Shown: positions 1 through 6,489 of the stretch, piece by piece
Layout of the letters: each line of letters begins with the position of its first letter
How positions within the stretch are numbered: position 1 is the stretch's first letter
Assembly (NCBI GenBank): GCA_900768755.1
Contig: CAAGDV010000038.1
Span: 1-64,000, forward strand
DNA: 64,000 nucleotides
Source: Lachnospiraceae bacterium
GTDB lineage: Bacteria; Bacillota; Clostridia; Lachnospirales; Lachnospiraceae
Direction: 5' to 3'
Made by a program: the position numbers and the translations under genes
The notes under the pieces: model-generated
Seen by the model: the letters and a program-made list of their open reading frames with translations, nothing else
What the model was told of the DNA's origin: nothing
Database searches by the model: none

Positions 1-59
1 CAAAAGGCAGGATATTGGCAGAAAGTGTATTACATTTTCGCCGGTAGTCCTGCCTTTTG
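1..59. repeat. Long nested hairpin at window edge
   Basis: Positions 1-12 and 48-59 are a perfect 12-bp inverted repeat (CAAAAGGCAGGA and its complement). Inside it lie a GGC/GCC pair and an 8-bp stem (21-28 with 32-39, one G-T pair) closed by ATT. Almost the whole 59 nt can fold back. It could terminate a gene upstream of the window, or be the end of a structured RNA read on the minus strand. There is no long T-run on the + side within view, so the role is unproven. Confidence 0.6.
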
Positions 60-118
60 TCTTACAAAAATTCATCTGCAAGGGTGGATTTCAGTGAAAT
101 ATCGGTATCAATATCGGG

Positions 119-154
119 GTTTTAGGGGCTTTTGTCCCTAACAAGATTGGAAAC
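119..154. CRISPR. Solitary 36-nt type II CRISPR-repeat-like sequence
   Basis: The 36 nt begin GTTTTAGGGG and end GATTGGAAAC, the ends and length typical of type II CRISPR repeats (GTTTTAG...AAAC). No second copy lies one repeat-plus-spacer unit up- or downstream, so this is not an array inside the window. It contains its own stem (122-129 with 134-141, TTTT loop). It may be a remnant repeat, or the anti-repeat of a tracrRNA transcribed on the minus strand, where the 1-59 hairpin would then lie at its 3' end. The sequence pattern is seen directly; the role is inference from its place next to cas1. Confidence 0.5.
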
Positions 155-184
155 GCATTGCGATTTCCGTATCTTGCAGTTTTT
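142..184 (+). terminator. Hairpin plus T-run before cas1
   Basis: CAAGAT (142-147) pairs with ATCTTG (171-176). Inside it GGAAA pairs with TTTCC and CGC with GCG, and five T follow at 180-184. It shares its left arm with the end of the repeat-like sequence at 119-154. It reads as an intrinsic terminator of a small RNA or upstream gene, about 100 nt before cas1. Confidence 0.5.
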
Positions 185-283
185 ATCTGAAAGAAATAAG
201 TTTTTTATTGATAGTGGAATGATATATATCGTGATATAATCAATATACTTAAATATTTAGGAGTTATCGGAGAGGTGAAGTTT

Positions 284-1189
284 ATGGGATTTCGTACACT
301 TGAAATCAGTCATGTAGCAGAAATACACATAAAAGAAGGACAATTGGAGATTACAACAGATGATGGAGTTGCAGTTGTTCCGATAGAGGACTTGAATCAG
401 ATTATGGTACACGGCGCTAATATACGACTTTCTACTATGGATTTATCTATTTTAAGTCAAAATAAGGTGGTACTGATGACACTTGATGACAGATATTTAC
501 CGACAGCCATTGTGTTGCCCTTTGAAGGTCATGCAAGGCAGTCTAAATTAATGCATGCACAGGTAAATACTGCACATGAAAAATATATGAATATATGGAT
601 TGATATTATAAAACAAAAGATAAGTAATCAATCCAGAGCTTTGTCTATTATGGGTTTGGATGGCGCGGAAAAAATTGCAGAGTATGTGGCAGCGGTGGAT
701 GAGGAAAATGTGGATTATTGTGAATCATTAGCCGCTAAAGAGTATTTTTCATATTATCATGAGGGATTTAACAGAAGAAGTGAGGATCCTATAAATAGCA
801 GACTGAATTATGGATATGCTGTTGTAAGAAGTGCAATTGCAAGAAAACTGGTGGCAACGGGTTTTCATCCAACTTTTGGAATACATCATGATAATCAATT
901 GAATGCATTTAATCTGGCTGATGATTTGATAGAACCGTATCGTGCAATAGTTGATTTAGTAGCACATAACAATATAGCGTCAAATATTCAGTTGACAAAA
1001 TCAGAAAGAAGAGAATTAGCACATGTATTACATAATGCTTGTATCGTCGATGGCGTTAAGGTAAATGTAATGTCAGCGATTGATATTATGGTGGAAAGTT
1101 TGAAGCGGATTATTTTAGATGCTTCAACAGAAAAACTGAAGTTACCAATGATTTTGCCGATTGAAGGTATGGAGGGGATTACCGAATGA
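284..1189 (+). CDS. cas1: CRISPR-associated integrase Cas1, type II-like
   Basis: Cas1 is the nuclease/integrase subunit that inserts new spacers into CRISPR arrays together with Cas2. The 301-residue product starts MGFRTLEISH, like type II Cas1 proteins, and has the usual type II length. The metal-binding residues expected of the family are present: E147 in CESLAAKEYF, H202 in GIHHDN and E217 in LADDLIEPYR. The ATG at 284 is chosen because GAGAGGTG lies 7 nt upstream; an in-frame GTG at 275 is the alternative. It overlaps cas2 by the ATGA junction. No effector or array is visible here; cas9 could lie just upstream of the window. It appears intact. Confidence 0.93.
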   Translation: MGFRTLEISHVAEIHIKEGQLEITTDDGVAVVPIEDLNQIMVHGANIRLSTMDLSILSQNKVVLMTLDDRYLPTAIVLPFEGHARQSKLMHAQVNTAHEKYMNIWIDIIKQKISNQSRALSIMGLDGAEKIAEYVAAVDEENVDYCESLAAKEYFSYYHEGFNRRSEDPINSRLNYGYAVVRSAIARKLVATGFHPTFGIHHDNQLNAFNLADDLIEPYRAIVDLVAHNNIASNIQLTKSERRELAHVLHNACIVDGVKVNVMSAIDIMVESLKRIILDASTEKLKLPMILPIEGMEGITE

Positions 1190-1431
1190 GATTACTTGTT
1201 ATTCTTAGCCCAACAGAGAAATGGGGAACTAAGACAGAGTATACAAGGCTTAGAAAGTTCCTACATAAAGATGGTTATTTGCGAATTGCGCCGGAAGTGT
1301 ATATGCGGATAGTGCAAAATAGGAAAGCGTCCGAATTAAGTAAGAGAGCCCCCCCGCCAAAAAAGCAGAGGACCTCTCTATTTGTAGTATATCAGATGAT
1401 TAGGATGATGTCAAACCGATTAATTGTTTGA
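1186..1431 (+). pseudogene. cas2: Cas2, C-terminal half replaced
   Basis: The first ~50 residues (MRLLVILSP...VYMRIVQNRKASE) match the beta-alpha-beta start of type II Cas2, the partner that bridges two Cas1 dimers. Family members are about 100 residues and continue with a second helix and strands ending in a VRVL-T-EKQ-like region. Here the frame instead runs into an unrelated lysine/proline-rich stretch and stops after 81 residues. The break falls at about 1335-1350, where a seven-C run and AGAGAG/CTCTCT arms occur. It overlaps cas1 by 4 nt, so the pair was once an operon. Spacer integration is probably lost unless another Cas2 exists. Confidence 0.75.
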
Positions 1432-1442
1432 TTTAGGATAAA

Positions 1443-1456
1443 TTGCACCGGTGCAA
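1443..1456. promoter_or_regulatory. Perfect 14-bp palindrome
   Basis: TTGCACCGGTGCAA is a perfect dyad about 30 nt before the terminase fragment and just after the cas2 stop. It could be a repressor operator or the edge of an inserted segment. Nothing else supports a function. Confidence 0.3.
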
Positions 1457-1484
1457 CCGGAAAATACCTATAAGGGATGAAGTT

Positions 1485-1661
1485 ATGAGTAAAAAGCGGA
1501 GAGGTAGGCAAAAGCCTACAGTGTGGTTTACGCTGCCATACAGAAAATCCCTGGGAAAAGAGGCTATTGACCTTTACAATTCCACGGGAAGAACCGCGCA
1601 GGAATGGCAGGAGAACCTTATTAAGCCTATGATGGCCGTCAATAAAGATGGCTTGTGTTGA
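1485..1661 (+). pseudogene. Phage terminase large subunit, N-terminal fragment
   Basis: The 58 residues carry the typical opening of a phage terminase large subunit: a basic KKRRGRQKPT start, a LPY motif, then LYNSTGRTAQEWQ and MAVNKDGL. Complete proteins run to roughly 450-600 residues and continue into the Walker A ATPase; here the frame stops at the TGA created inside the first 36-bp repeat (1657-1692). An AAGGGATG ribosome site precedes the ATG. This is a prophage scrap whose downstream part was removed at the repeat. It cannot package DNA. Confidence 0.75.
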
Positions 1662-1870
1662 ATGACCCGCCAAAAATGGTGCATCGTTCAACAAAACCTG
1701 TTGTATTCAAATGCAATAATGTAAAAGATTGCACTCCCGCATCACACCTTTCTATATATGGTGTTGATGAATCAGAGGTTCTTGTAAGCAATTTTGACAA
1801 CAAGGATTATACTGTAATTTCTGTAACAGAAGAAAAAGGAATAACTATATTTGAAGTAAGTGAGGATTGA
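1655..1870 (+). CDS. Small ORF beginning in 36-bp repeat
   Basis: A 71-residue frame opens with GTG at 1655; its first residues, LNDPPKMVHRST, are the translation of repeat copy 1. The rest (KPVVFKCNNVKDC...FEVSED) is acidic and strand-rich and was not recognised. There is no clear ribosome site, so it may be the 3' end of an older gene joined to the repeat rather than a true start. It stops 2 nt before the next ATG, which suggests a mini-operon with the two ORFs that follow. An immunity-protein tail is one guess. Confidence 0.4.
   Translation: MLNDPPKMVHRSTKPVVFKCNNVKDCTPASHLSIYGVDESEVLVSNFDNKDYTVISVTEEKGITIFEVSED
1657..1692. repeat. 36-bp palindromic repeat, copy 1
   Basis: First of three identical 36-bp copies in 650 bp. 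The ends GTTGAA and TTCAAC are complementary and the middle carries CCAAAAATGG, so the element is an imperfect palindrome. It cuts the terminase fragment: the stop codon of that frame is made by its first bases. Confidence 0.9.
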
Positions 1871-1872
1871 TT

Positions 1873-2040
1873 ATGCCAGTAAAAAACCAAAGCGAATTTG
1901 ATTCAAAAGGTGGTATAGAAATAATTCCACCTAAAAATGAGTTGAATGACCCGCCAAAAATGGTGCATCGTTCAACTGACAGGGTGGAAATAGTGTATTC
2001 ATCAAAGGGCGTACACCTTTTCCCAGTGAAGAATTGGTGA
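1873..2040 (+). CDS. 55-residue ORF containing repeat copy 2 in frame
   Basis: An ATG with GAGG 7 nt upstream opens a 55-residue frame, MPVKNQSEFDSK...PVKNW. Residues 24-35 (LNDPPKMVHRST) are the translation of repeat copy 2, in the same frame as in copy 1. The start lies 2 nt after the previous stop, and the next ORF starts 4 nt after its end, so translational coupling is likely. No family was recognised. The repeat looks like an in-frame insertion, or the gene is a fusion of two scraps. Confidence 0.45.
   Translation: MPVKNQSEFDSKGGIEIIPPKNELNDPPKMVHRSTDRVEIVYSSKGVHLFPVKNW
1941..1976. repeat. 36-bp palindromic repeat, copy 2
   Basis: Identical over all 36 bases to copies 1 and 3, with different flanks. 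It lies inside a short ORF with a good ribosome site and is read in the LNDPPKMVHRST frame. Confidence 0.9.
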
Positions 2041-2044
2041 TTAT

Positions 2045-2260
2045 ATGGACAAGTTGACAAAAATCGAAGAACTTAATAGCAAAGTAAAGATAACGCTTCA
2101 AGACGGTTCGACTATTACAGGCGTTTCGTGGGGAATCACACCCGCTGAAGACGACGACGGCGACGACTTGGGGTTTGATTATATGATATTTTTGATTGAC
2201 GGAACGAAAACACCGATATTTTTAAAGGAAGAACAAATAAAAGAATTTGAAAAGATATAA
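2045..2260 (+). CDS. Small acidic protein, LSm-like pattern
   Basis: A 71-residue protein: MDKLTKIEELNSK, then VKITLQDGSTITGVSWG, an acidic EDDDGDDLG loop, a hydrophobic strand YMIFLIDG and a closing FLKEEQIKEFEKI. The strand-DG-strand-G pattern ending in a short acidic helix recalls LSm/Hfq-like small barrels, some of which occur near immunity genes. This is pattern inference only. It starts 4 nt after the preceding ORF, using GGTGAT inside it, and is followed 7 nt later by repeat copy 3. It is the most gene-like ORF of this cluster. Confidence 0.5.
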   Translation: MDKLTKIEELNSKVKITLQDGSTITGVSWGITPAEDDDGDDLGFDYMIFLIDGTKTPIFLKEEQIKEFEKI

Positions 2261-2266
2261 AGCACT

Positions 2267-2302
2267 GTTGAATGACCCGCCAAAAATGGTGCATCGTTCA
2301 AC
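2267..2302. repeat. 36-bp palindromic repeat, copy 3
   Basis: Third identical copy; start-to-start distances are 284 and 326 bp. This copy lies after a stop codon and directly before another gene end (2300-2392), so it is probably not translated. Confidence 0.9.
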
Positions 2303-2392
2303 AAAGTTGAATACAAATACCTTTTAGAGCCATTGTATAATTACAGTGGCTTTAGCTTTGTTAAAAGCCTTGTAGAAAACCTTGACATTTAG
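2300..2392 (+). pseudogene. Unidentified 3' gene fragment after repeat copy 3
   Basis: From the last bases of the repeat a frame reads NKVEYKYLLEPLYNYSGFS and on to ENLDI before a TAG at 2390. The protein-like composition, an abrupt start at the repeat and no start codon suggest the tail of a lost gene. The family was not recognised. TTGACA at 2382-2387 inside it could be a -35 element for the next gene. Confidence 0.35.
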
Positions 2393-2482
2393 TTACGGAT
2401 AATAGAGAATTAGATAAAATAGAATCGTCGTTTTGATGACAAAACATATTATTTTAAAGAGAAAAAAATATCTGTCAACTAC

Positions 2483-3910
2483 TTGACACAAGAGGGCAAC
2501 GGACTGCCGGAAGTCGTATATATGGAACCTTTGTGCGTGATACTCGGCATTACGGTTAATGAACTGCTTGCCGGTGAGAAAATACCGATTCTGGAATTGA
2601 TGAATCTGGTGGACAGATCGCGGCTGGAGCCGGTGCAGCAGCTGGAATTTGAGCAGCTGAAAATGCGGATTTATAAGCTTTACGACATTGAGATTGAGAC
2701 GATGGAGACGGCCGAAAACGGTGCGGGCGGGTTGACCTATTTTGTAAAATCGCATGGCGCAGAATATGTTGTAAAGTATCCGAGCGACAACGAAATGAAT
2801 AACCCAGATGTGGAGGTAAGGGTGTGCGGGTTACTTTTGGAAAAGGGAATTCCTGTATGCAGATTTTTGCCCAATAAGCAGGGGAAAATGCTCTCTACGG
2901 ACGAGAACGGAAGGCGGTTTGGTGTACAGCTTTTTTACGAGGGAACCACATATGATTATAATGAGGCTCCGGTTAGTCTTCAACTGCAGTCTGCATCGCT
3001 TTTGGCAAAAATACATGAAGCCATGAAGGATATCGAAGATGTGCCCGTCGGAATAGGCGCGGACTTTTTTAAATGCAGACGACCGGAACACATGAGTGCA
3101 GCATATGCTGCTACACTTAAGCAGGCCTTGGAAAACAACGACACCGCCATTGCGGACAACATCCGCTCCAACATGCGAATCGCGGAAAACATGCCTGCTT
3201 ATAGTTTTGACATTAACAGGTTGACCTGTGGTAACGCGCACGGGGATTATATGATATCCCAGCTCATCTGGCAGGATGGGCAGATTAGCGGCGTCATCGA
3301 CTGGACCTGTGCCTGCCGCCACCCGTACATATGGGAGATTGTCCGCTCATATGTTTTCATGGCACCTGAGGTTAAGGACGGTCAAATCAACACCGAAGCC
3401 TTGATTGACTATATCTCCGAATACATGAAAAACGGTTCGCTCAATTCCTACGACATAGAGAACGCGGGAAAACTGTTTTACTATTTCCTTGCCGTGTGCG
3501 ATTTCTATGGACAGTATTACGATTCTATTTCAAAAAACAGATATATCTATCTGCGGCAGGCAGATATGGCGTCGCGCCTTCTTCGATGGTTCGAAGCCCA
3601 TATCGATGATCTGACCGCAAAGCTCTGCGAGCTGGGCGCACAGGTCACCTACCAAAAGAAACTGGAGAATTACTATGATTCAGAGGGCCGCCTTACGCAG
3701 TACCCCGCCAAAAAGCCGATTCGGCTCATCGCCCTCACAAGGATTGCCGACTCCTTTGAATTCGGCAGGAAATACACCGAAAAAGAAGTAAACACGTTAA
3801 TCGCGCAGAACATAGCATTTTCTGATATCGAACTCATCCGGCGGGAGATGTTTCAGATGAGGCTGCTGGGAAGGCTGAGGGACGGCTCGGAGTATTGGAG
3901 GGAAAGCTAA
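2483..3910 (+). CDS. 5'-truncated HTH/phosphotransferase/DUF2087 fusion
   Basis: The 475-residue frame has three parts. Residues 5-35 (GNGLPEVVYMEPLCVILGI...LLAGE) are the tail of an XRE-type helix-turn-helix; the recognition helices that normally precede it are missing. Residues ~70-370 are an aminoglycoside-phosphotransferase-like kinase with a catalytic-loop HGDYMISQL and a metal-loop VIDWTCACRHP. Residues ~405-475 (KKPIRLIALTRIAD...GSEYWR) match DUF2087, a C-terminal module of some regulators. Only a weak TTG start is available and the frame stays open back to 2423, so the 5' end was lost by rearrangement. A full-length ancestor was probably a self-contained sensor or resistance regulator. 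Substrate unknown. Confidence 0.6.
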   Translation: MTQEGNGLPEVVYMEPLCVILGITVNELLAGEKIPILELMNLVDRSRLEPVQQLEFEQLKMRIYKLYDIEIETMETAENGAGGLTYFVKSHGAEYVVKYPSDNEMNNPDVEVRVCGLLLEKGIPVCRFLPNKQGKMLSTDENGRRFGVQLFYEGTTYDYNEAPVSLQLQSASLLAKIHEAMKDIEDVPVGIGADFFKCRRPEHMSAAYAATLKQALENNDTAIADNIRSNMRIAENMPAYSFDINRLTCGNAHGDYMISQLIWQDGQISGVIDWTCACRHPYIWEIVRSYVFMAPEVKDGQINTEALIDYISEYMKNGSLNSYDIENAGKLFYYFLAVCDFYGQYYDSISKNRYIYLRQADMASRLLRWFEAHIDDLTAKLCELGAQVTYQKKLENYYDSEGRLTQYPAKKPIRLIALTRIADSFEFGRKYTEKEVNTLIAQNIAFSDIELIRREMFQMRLLGRLRDGSEYWRES

Positions 3911-3942
3911 TTTGAGGGGCTGTAAAAAAAGTCCCGTTAACG

Positions 3943-3979
3943 AAAAATAGCTATGGGCTCGCGCCCATAGCTATTTTTT
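3943..3979. terminator. Bidirectional terminator hairpin
   Basis: A perfect 16-bp stem (3943-3958 with 3963-3978), TCGC loop, with A-runs before and T-runs after. It works for either strand and ends the fusion gene. Confidence 0.85.
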
Positions 3980-3981
3980 GG

Positions 3982-4011
3982 TATAATTAGTTATGCCCAT
4001 AACTAATTATA
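3982..4011. repeat. Palindrome over transposase start codon
   Basis: Two perfect 14-bp arms (TATAATTAGTTATG and its complement) separated by CC. The ATG of the transposase fragment (3993) lies inside, so the RNA would hide its own start, a feature common in insertion sequences. Confidence 0.7.
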
Positions 4012-4199
4012 AATCCAATGATAATTATACTCCACGTCAGCTTAAATTACCATTGGAAATCGAAAAATTAATTGATATTTCGGGCATGCGGACGGTGGAA
4101 TTAACTTTTGAAATTTCCATTTATAAAAATTTCCGCAGATGCTTATTGATACTTTCTCCCGATTCAAATATAATGTTTATCAGCGGAGGTTTTTTATGA
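3993..4199 (+). pseudogene. Transposase N-terminal remnant
   Basis: The first ~30 residues (ITNYKSNDNYTPRQLKLPL then EIEKLIDIS) resemble the opening of IS1182/IS5-type DDE transposases in Clostridia, which run to over 450 residues. After about residue 32 the similarity stops and the frame ends within 68 residues. No catalytic part remains. It lies between a terminator and the next gene, whose ribosome site is in its last bases. The remnant supports past insertion-sequence activity here. Confidence 0.5.
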
Positions 4200-5035
4200 G
4201 TGGAACTTTTTACGGATGGTATATGAAATGTCAGTCTGATACGCAGACTCTGGCGGTGATTCCGGCGGTACATGAATGCGAAGGGGAGCGGACATGCTCC
4301 ATTCAGATTATTACGGAGGATGAAGCGTGGAATGCGGTTTTTCGTCCGGAGGAGTTTAGGCGGCAGGGGAAGAGTATCAGAATCGGACAGAACCGGTTTG
4401 GACAGAGCGGACTGCGGCTGCGGATACGTAAACCGGGTTTGACGGTGGACGGGCAGCTGGAGTTTGGCGCGCTTTTGCCGCTACAGTACGATATTATGGG
4501 ACCTTTTGCGCTGGTTCCTTTTATGGAATGCCGGCACAATGTGTGGAGTATGAGGCACACGGTCAACGGAGAGGTGCGGATTAACGACAAGGTATTCGCT
4601 TTCAGAGATGCAAAGGGATACTGGGAGGGGGACGAGGGACGTTCTTTTCCAAGGCGATATGCGTGGACGCAGAGTTTTTTTGAGGGCGGGTCGTTAATGC
4701 TGTCGGTGGCTGATATTCCGTTGGCCGGATTTTGTTTTACCGGGATTATAGGCGTGATTATGTGGCGCGGAAAGGAATACAGGATTGCAACTTATCTGGG
4801 CGCGAGGGTGAGAGAGAATAAGGACGGAGTCATTGTGGTCAAGCAGGGCGGAATGGAACTTATGGTGCGCCTGCCAAAAGGAGTTGGCTACGCCTTAAAA
4901 GCGCCGGTTTCGGGAGACATGACAAGGACAATAAAGGAAGGCGCGGCTTGCCGGGTTTTTTATCGTTTTCGGGCAGGACAAAAAACTGTGTTTGAATTTG
5001 AGACGGAGAGAGCATCTTTTGAGTATGAGTACTGA
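4196..5035 (+). CDS. Tocopherol-cyclase-like family protein
   Basis: The 279-residue product has the conserved core of this family: FYGWYMKCQ near the start, LQYDIMGPFALVPFMECRH in the middle, SFPRRYAWTQ, MLSVADIPLAGFCFTGIIG and YRIATYLGAR. The plant members close the chromanol ring of tocopherols; bacterial homologues keep the lipocalin-like barrel, but no substrate is established. The ATG at 4196 is preferred because GGAGG lies 7 nt upstream; the longer reading from 4139 has no ribosome site. No signal peptide or membrane segment is seen. It stands alone, followed by an acetyltransferase fragment. Confidence 0.75.
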   Translation: MSGTFYGWYMKCQSDTQTLAVIPAVHECEGERTCSIQIITEDEAWNAVFRPEEFRRQGKSIRIGQNRFGQSGLRLRIRKPGLTVDGQLEFGALLPLQYDIMGPFALVPFMECRHNVWSMRHTVNGEVRINDKVFAFRDAKGYWEGDEGRSFPRRYAWTQSFFEGGSLMLSVADIPLAGFCFTGIIGVIMWRGKEYRIATYLGARVRENKDGVIVVKQGGMELMVRLPKGVGYALKAPVSGDMTRTIKEGAACRVFYRFRAGQKTVFEFETERASFEYEY

Positions 5036-5179
5036 TATTTTTGCCGGATAAGTCATAGGGGCTTGGGGTATGCGGGTCATGGTATAGGCAGAGCGCTTAT
5101 GAGAATGGCTCATGAAATCGCCGGAGGGGAAAAGGATATCGCAGTACAATCATGTGGAGTGGACGGATTTTACCGTTGA
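5036..5179 (+). pseudogene. GNAT acetyltransferase fragment
   Basis: The frame ending at 5179 reads YAGHGIGRALMRMAHEIAG and then a VQSCGVDGFYR tail. The GHGIGRALM stretch is the acetyl-CoA-binding motif of GNAT proteins, and the tail fits the conserved F/Y-Y end, but the whole N-terminal half is missing and no start is present. It ends 12 nt before the next gene. A decayed gene. Confidence 0.6.
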
Positions 5180-5191
5180 ATGAGGTGTGAT

Positions 5192-5998
5192 ATGAACGGA
5201 CTGGTGGGGTATGATAATCTTCCGGCAGAGATACGTAAACAGATAAATAGCGTGATTGATGTGTGGAAGAAGCATATGTGCGGTGATTTGGTGGGCGTAT
5301 ATCTTCACGGGTCGATAGCACTTAATGCGTTTAATCCCGAATCGGGCGATATTGATATTCTTGTGGTGGTTAAGAATGCACTTCGCACAGAAGAGAAGCT
5401 TGCAATCGCAAAAGACATTATTGCAATCGACAATAAACCCGCACCGCTTGAAATGTCAGCGATTACATTGACGGAGGCACGCAACTGGAAGAATCCCGGA
5501 AAATGCGTATTCCATTACAGCGATTTCTGGACGCAAAAATATATGGAACGTTTCAACAAGCCTGAAACCGAGGTATATGTAGTCGATAACGAATTTCCGG
5601 ATTCGGATGTTACGAGCTATATAAAGTTGATAAACCAGTGCGGAATTGTTTTATACGGCGAAAGCATTCAGGATGTTTTTGCGCCGGTCTCGGATGAGGA
5701 TTTCTGGGCGGCAATCAGTGCGGATGTGGATGATTATGATTTTAATGATTATAATCCTAGGTATTTTGCAAGCAATATCCTGATTCTGGGAAGAATATTG
5801 TCTTTTGCGAAGGAACGAAAGATATTGTCAAAATACGACGCCGGTCTTTGGACAATTGAAAATGTGCCGGATGAACTTAAGATGGTGCCGGACCTTGCGA
5901 TGAGGATTTGGTTTTGCGGCGAAAAGCACGACATCCCAAAGAAGAAGCTGGATGATTTTCGCGAGTATCTGGTTAGCGGGATAAAGAATTTTGAGTAG
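5192..5998 (+). CDS. Aminoglycoside nucleotidyltransferase, AadA-like
   Basis: A nucleotidyltransferase of the spectinomycin/streptomycin adenylyltransferase type: it would transfer AMP to a hydroxyl of an aminocyclitol drug or related metabolite. The LHGSIALNAFNPESGDIDIL stretch (about residues 39-58) carries the GS and the two metal-binding Asp, and the C-terminal half has the helical AadA-type domain. The product is 268 residues. ATG 5192 is used because GAGGTG lies just upstream; an in-frame ATG at 5180 lacks a site. Many chromosomal homologues give no resistance, so the substrate is open. Confidence 0.75.
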   Translation: MNGLVGYDNLPAEIRKQINSVIDVWKKHMCGDLVGVYLHGSIALNAFNPESGDIDILVVVKNALRTEEKLAIAKDIIAIDNKPAPLEMSAITLTEARNWKNPGKCVFHYSDFWTQKYMERFNKPETEVYVVDNEFPDSDVTSYIKLINQCGIVLYGESIQDVFAPVSDEDFWAAISADVDDYDFNDYNPRYFASNILILGRILSFAKERKILSKYDAGLWTIENVPDELKMVPDLAMRIWFCGEKHDIPKKKLDDFREYLVSGIKNFE

Positions 5999-6000
5999 TA

Positions 6001-6017
6001 CACAAATGTAATTTGTG
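6001..6017. promoter_or_regulatory. Dyad before ArsC-like gene
   Basis: CACAAAT and ATTTGTG form a perfect 7-bp inverted repeat with a GTA spacer, next to a TATAAT at 6019-6024 and the AGGAGG ribosome site. It could be an operator or a weak stem. Confidence 0.3.
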
Positions 6018-6035
6018 GTATAATAGGAGGAATAT

Positions 6036-6389
6036 ATGATGCAATTAGTCTGTTATCCGAAGTGCACGACGTGCATAAAGGCGATGAAGTGGCTTGATGG
6101 GAATAACATTGAGTACACCATTCGCAATATCAAAGAAGACAATCCTTCATACGGGGAGCTTAAGGCTTGGTATGAGATGAGCGGATTGTCGCTTAAGAAG
6201 TTTTTTAACACCAGCGGGCTTTTGTACAAGGATATGAAGCTTAAGGACAGGCTGCCGTCAATGGACGAAGAGGAGCAGTTAAGACTTCTTTCTACGGACG
6301 GGATGCTTGTGAAACGCCCGATTGTTGTGAGCAGCGATAAGATTTTGGTGGGCTTTAATGAGAGCGCGTGGGAGCGGGAATTGCTGTAA
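6036..6389 (+). CDS. ArsC/Spx-family thioredoxin-fold protein
   Basis: A 117-residue protein of the ArsC/Spx superfamily. YPKCTTCIKAMKWL near the start carries the CxxC redox pair typical of Spx and MgsR, and RPIVVSSDKILVGFNESAW near the end holds the conserved Arg and the family's closing motif. Members are either arsenate reductases or disulfide-stress regulators binding the RNA polymerase alpha subunit; the sequence alone does not decide. The ribosome site AGGAGG is 5 nt before ATG 6036; ATG 6039 is equally possible. Confidence 0.85.
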   Translation: MMQLVCYPKCTTCIKAMKWLDGNNIEYTIRNIKEDNPSYGELKAWYEMSGLSLKKFFNTSGLLYKDMKLKDRLPSMDEEEQLRLLSTDGMLVKRPIVVSSDKILVGFNESAWERELL

Positions 6390-6489
6390 CAGGCGGAAGA
6401 AAGTTTTTGCGGATTGTATGATTCTTGACTGCATTGGTGAGGATAAGATATTATTAAGCTGATGTGACATAAGACAAAGAGGATATGAG

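Noticed and set aside
1657..2302. The three 36-bp copies as a CRISPR array
   Set aside because: The length fits, but the intervals are about 248-290 bp, unequal, and contain ORFs; spacers would be about 30 bp. The sequence also differs from the repeat-like 36-mer at 119-154.
1657..2302. The 36-bp copies as integron attC sites
   Set aside because: The ends match GTTRRRY and RYYYAAC, but in the reverse order to attC (which starts RYYYAAC and ends GTTRRRY), and no integron integrase is in the window.
6019..6024. TATAAT as the -10 of the ArsC-like gene
   Set aside because: No -35 lies at 16-18 nt, and transcription from it would start at or after the AGGAGG site, removing it from the message.
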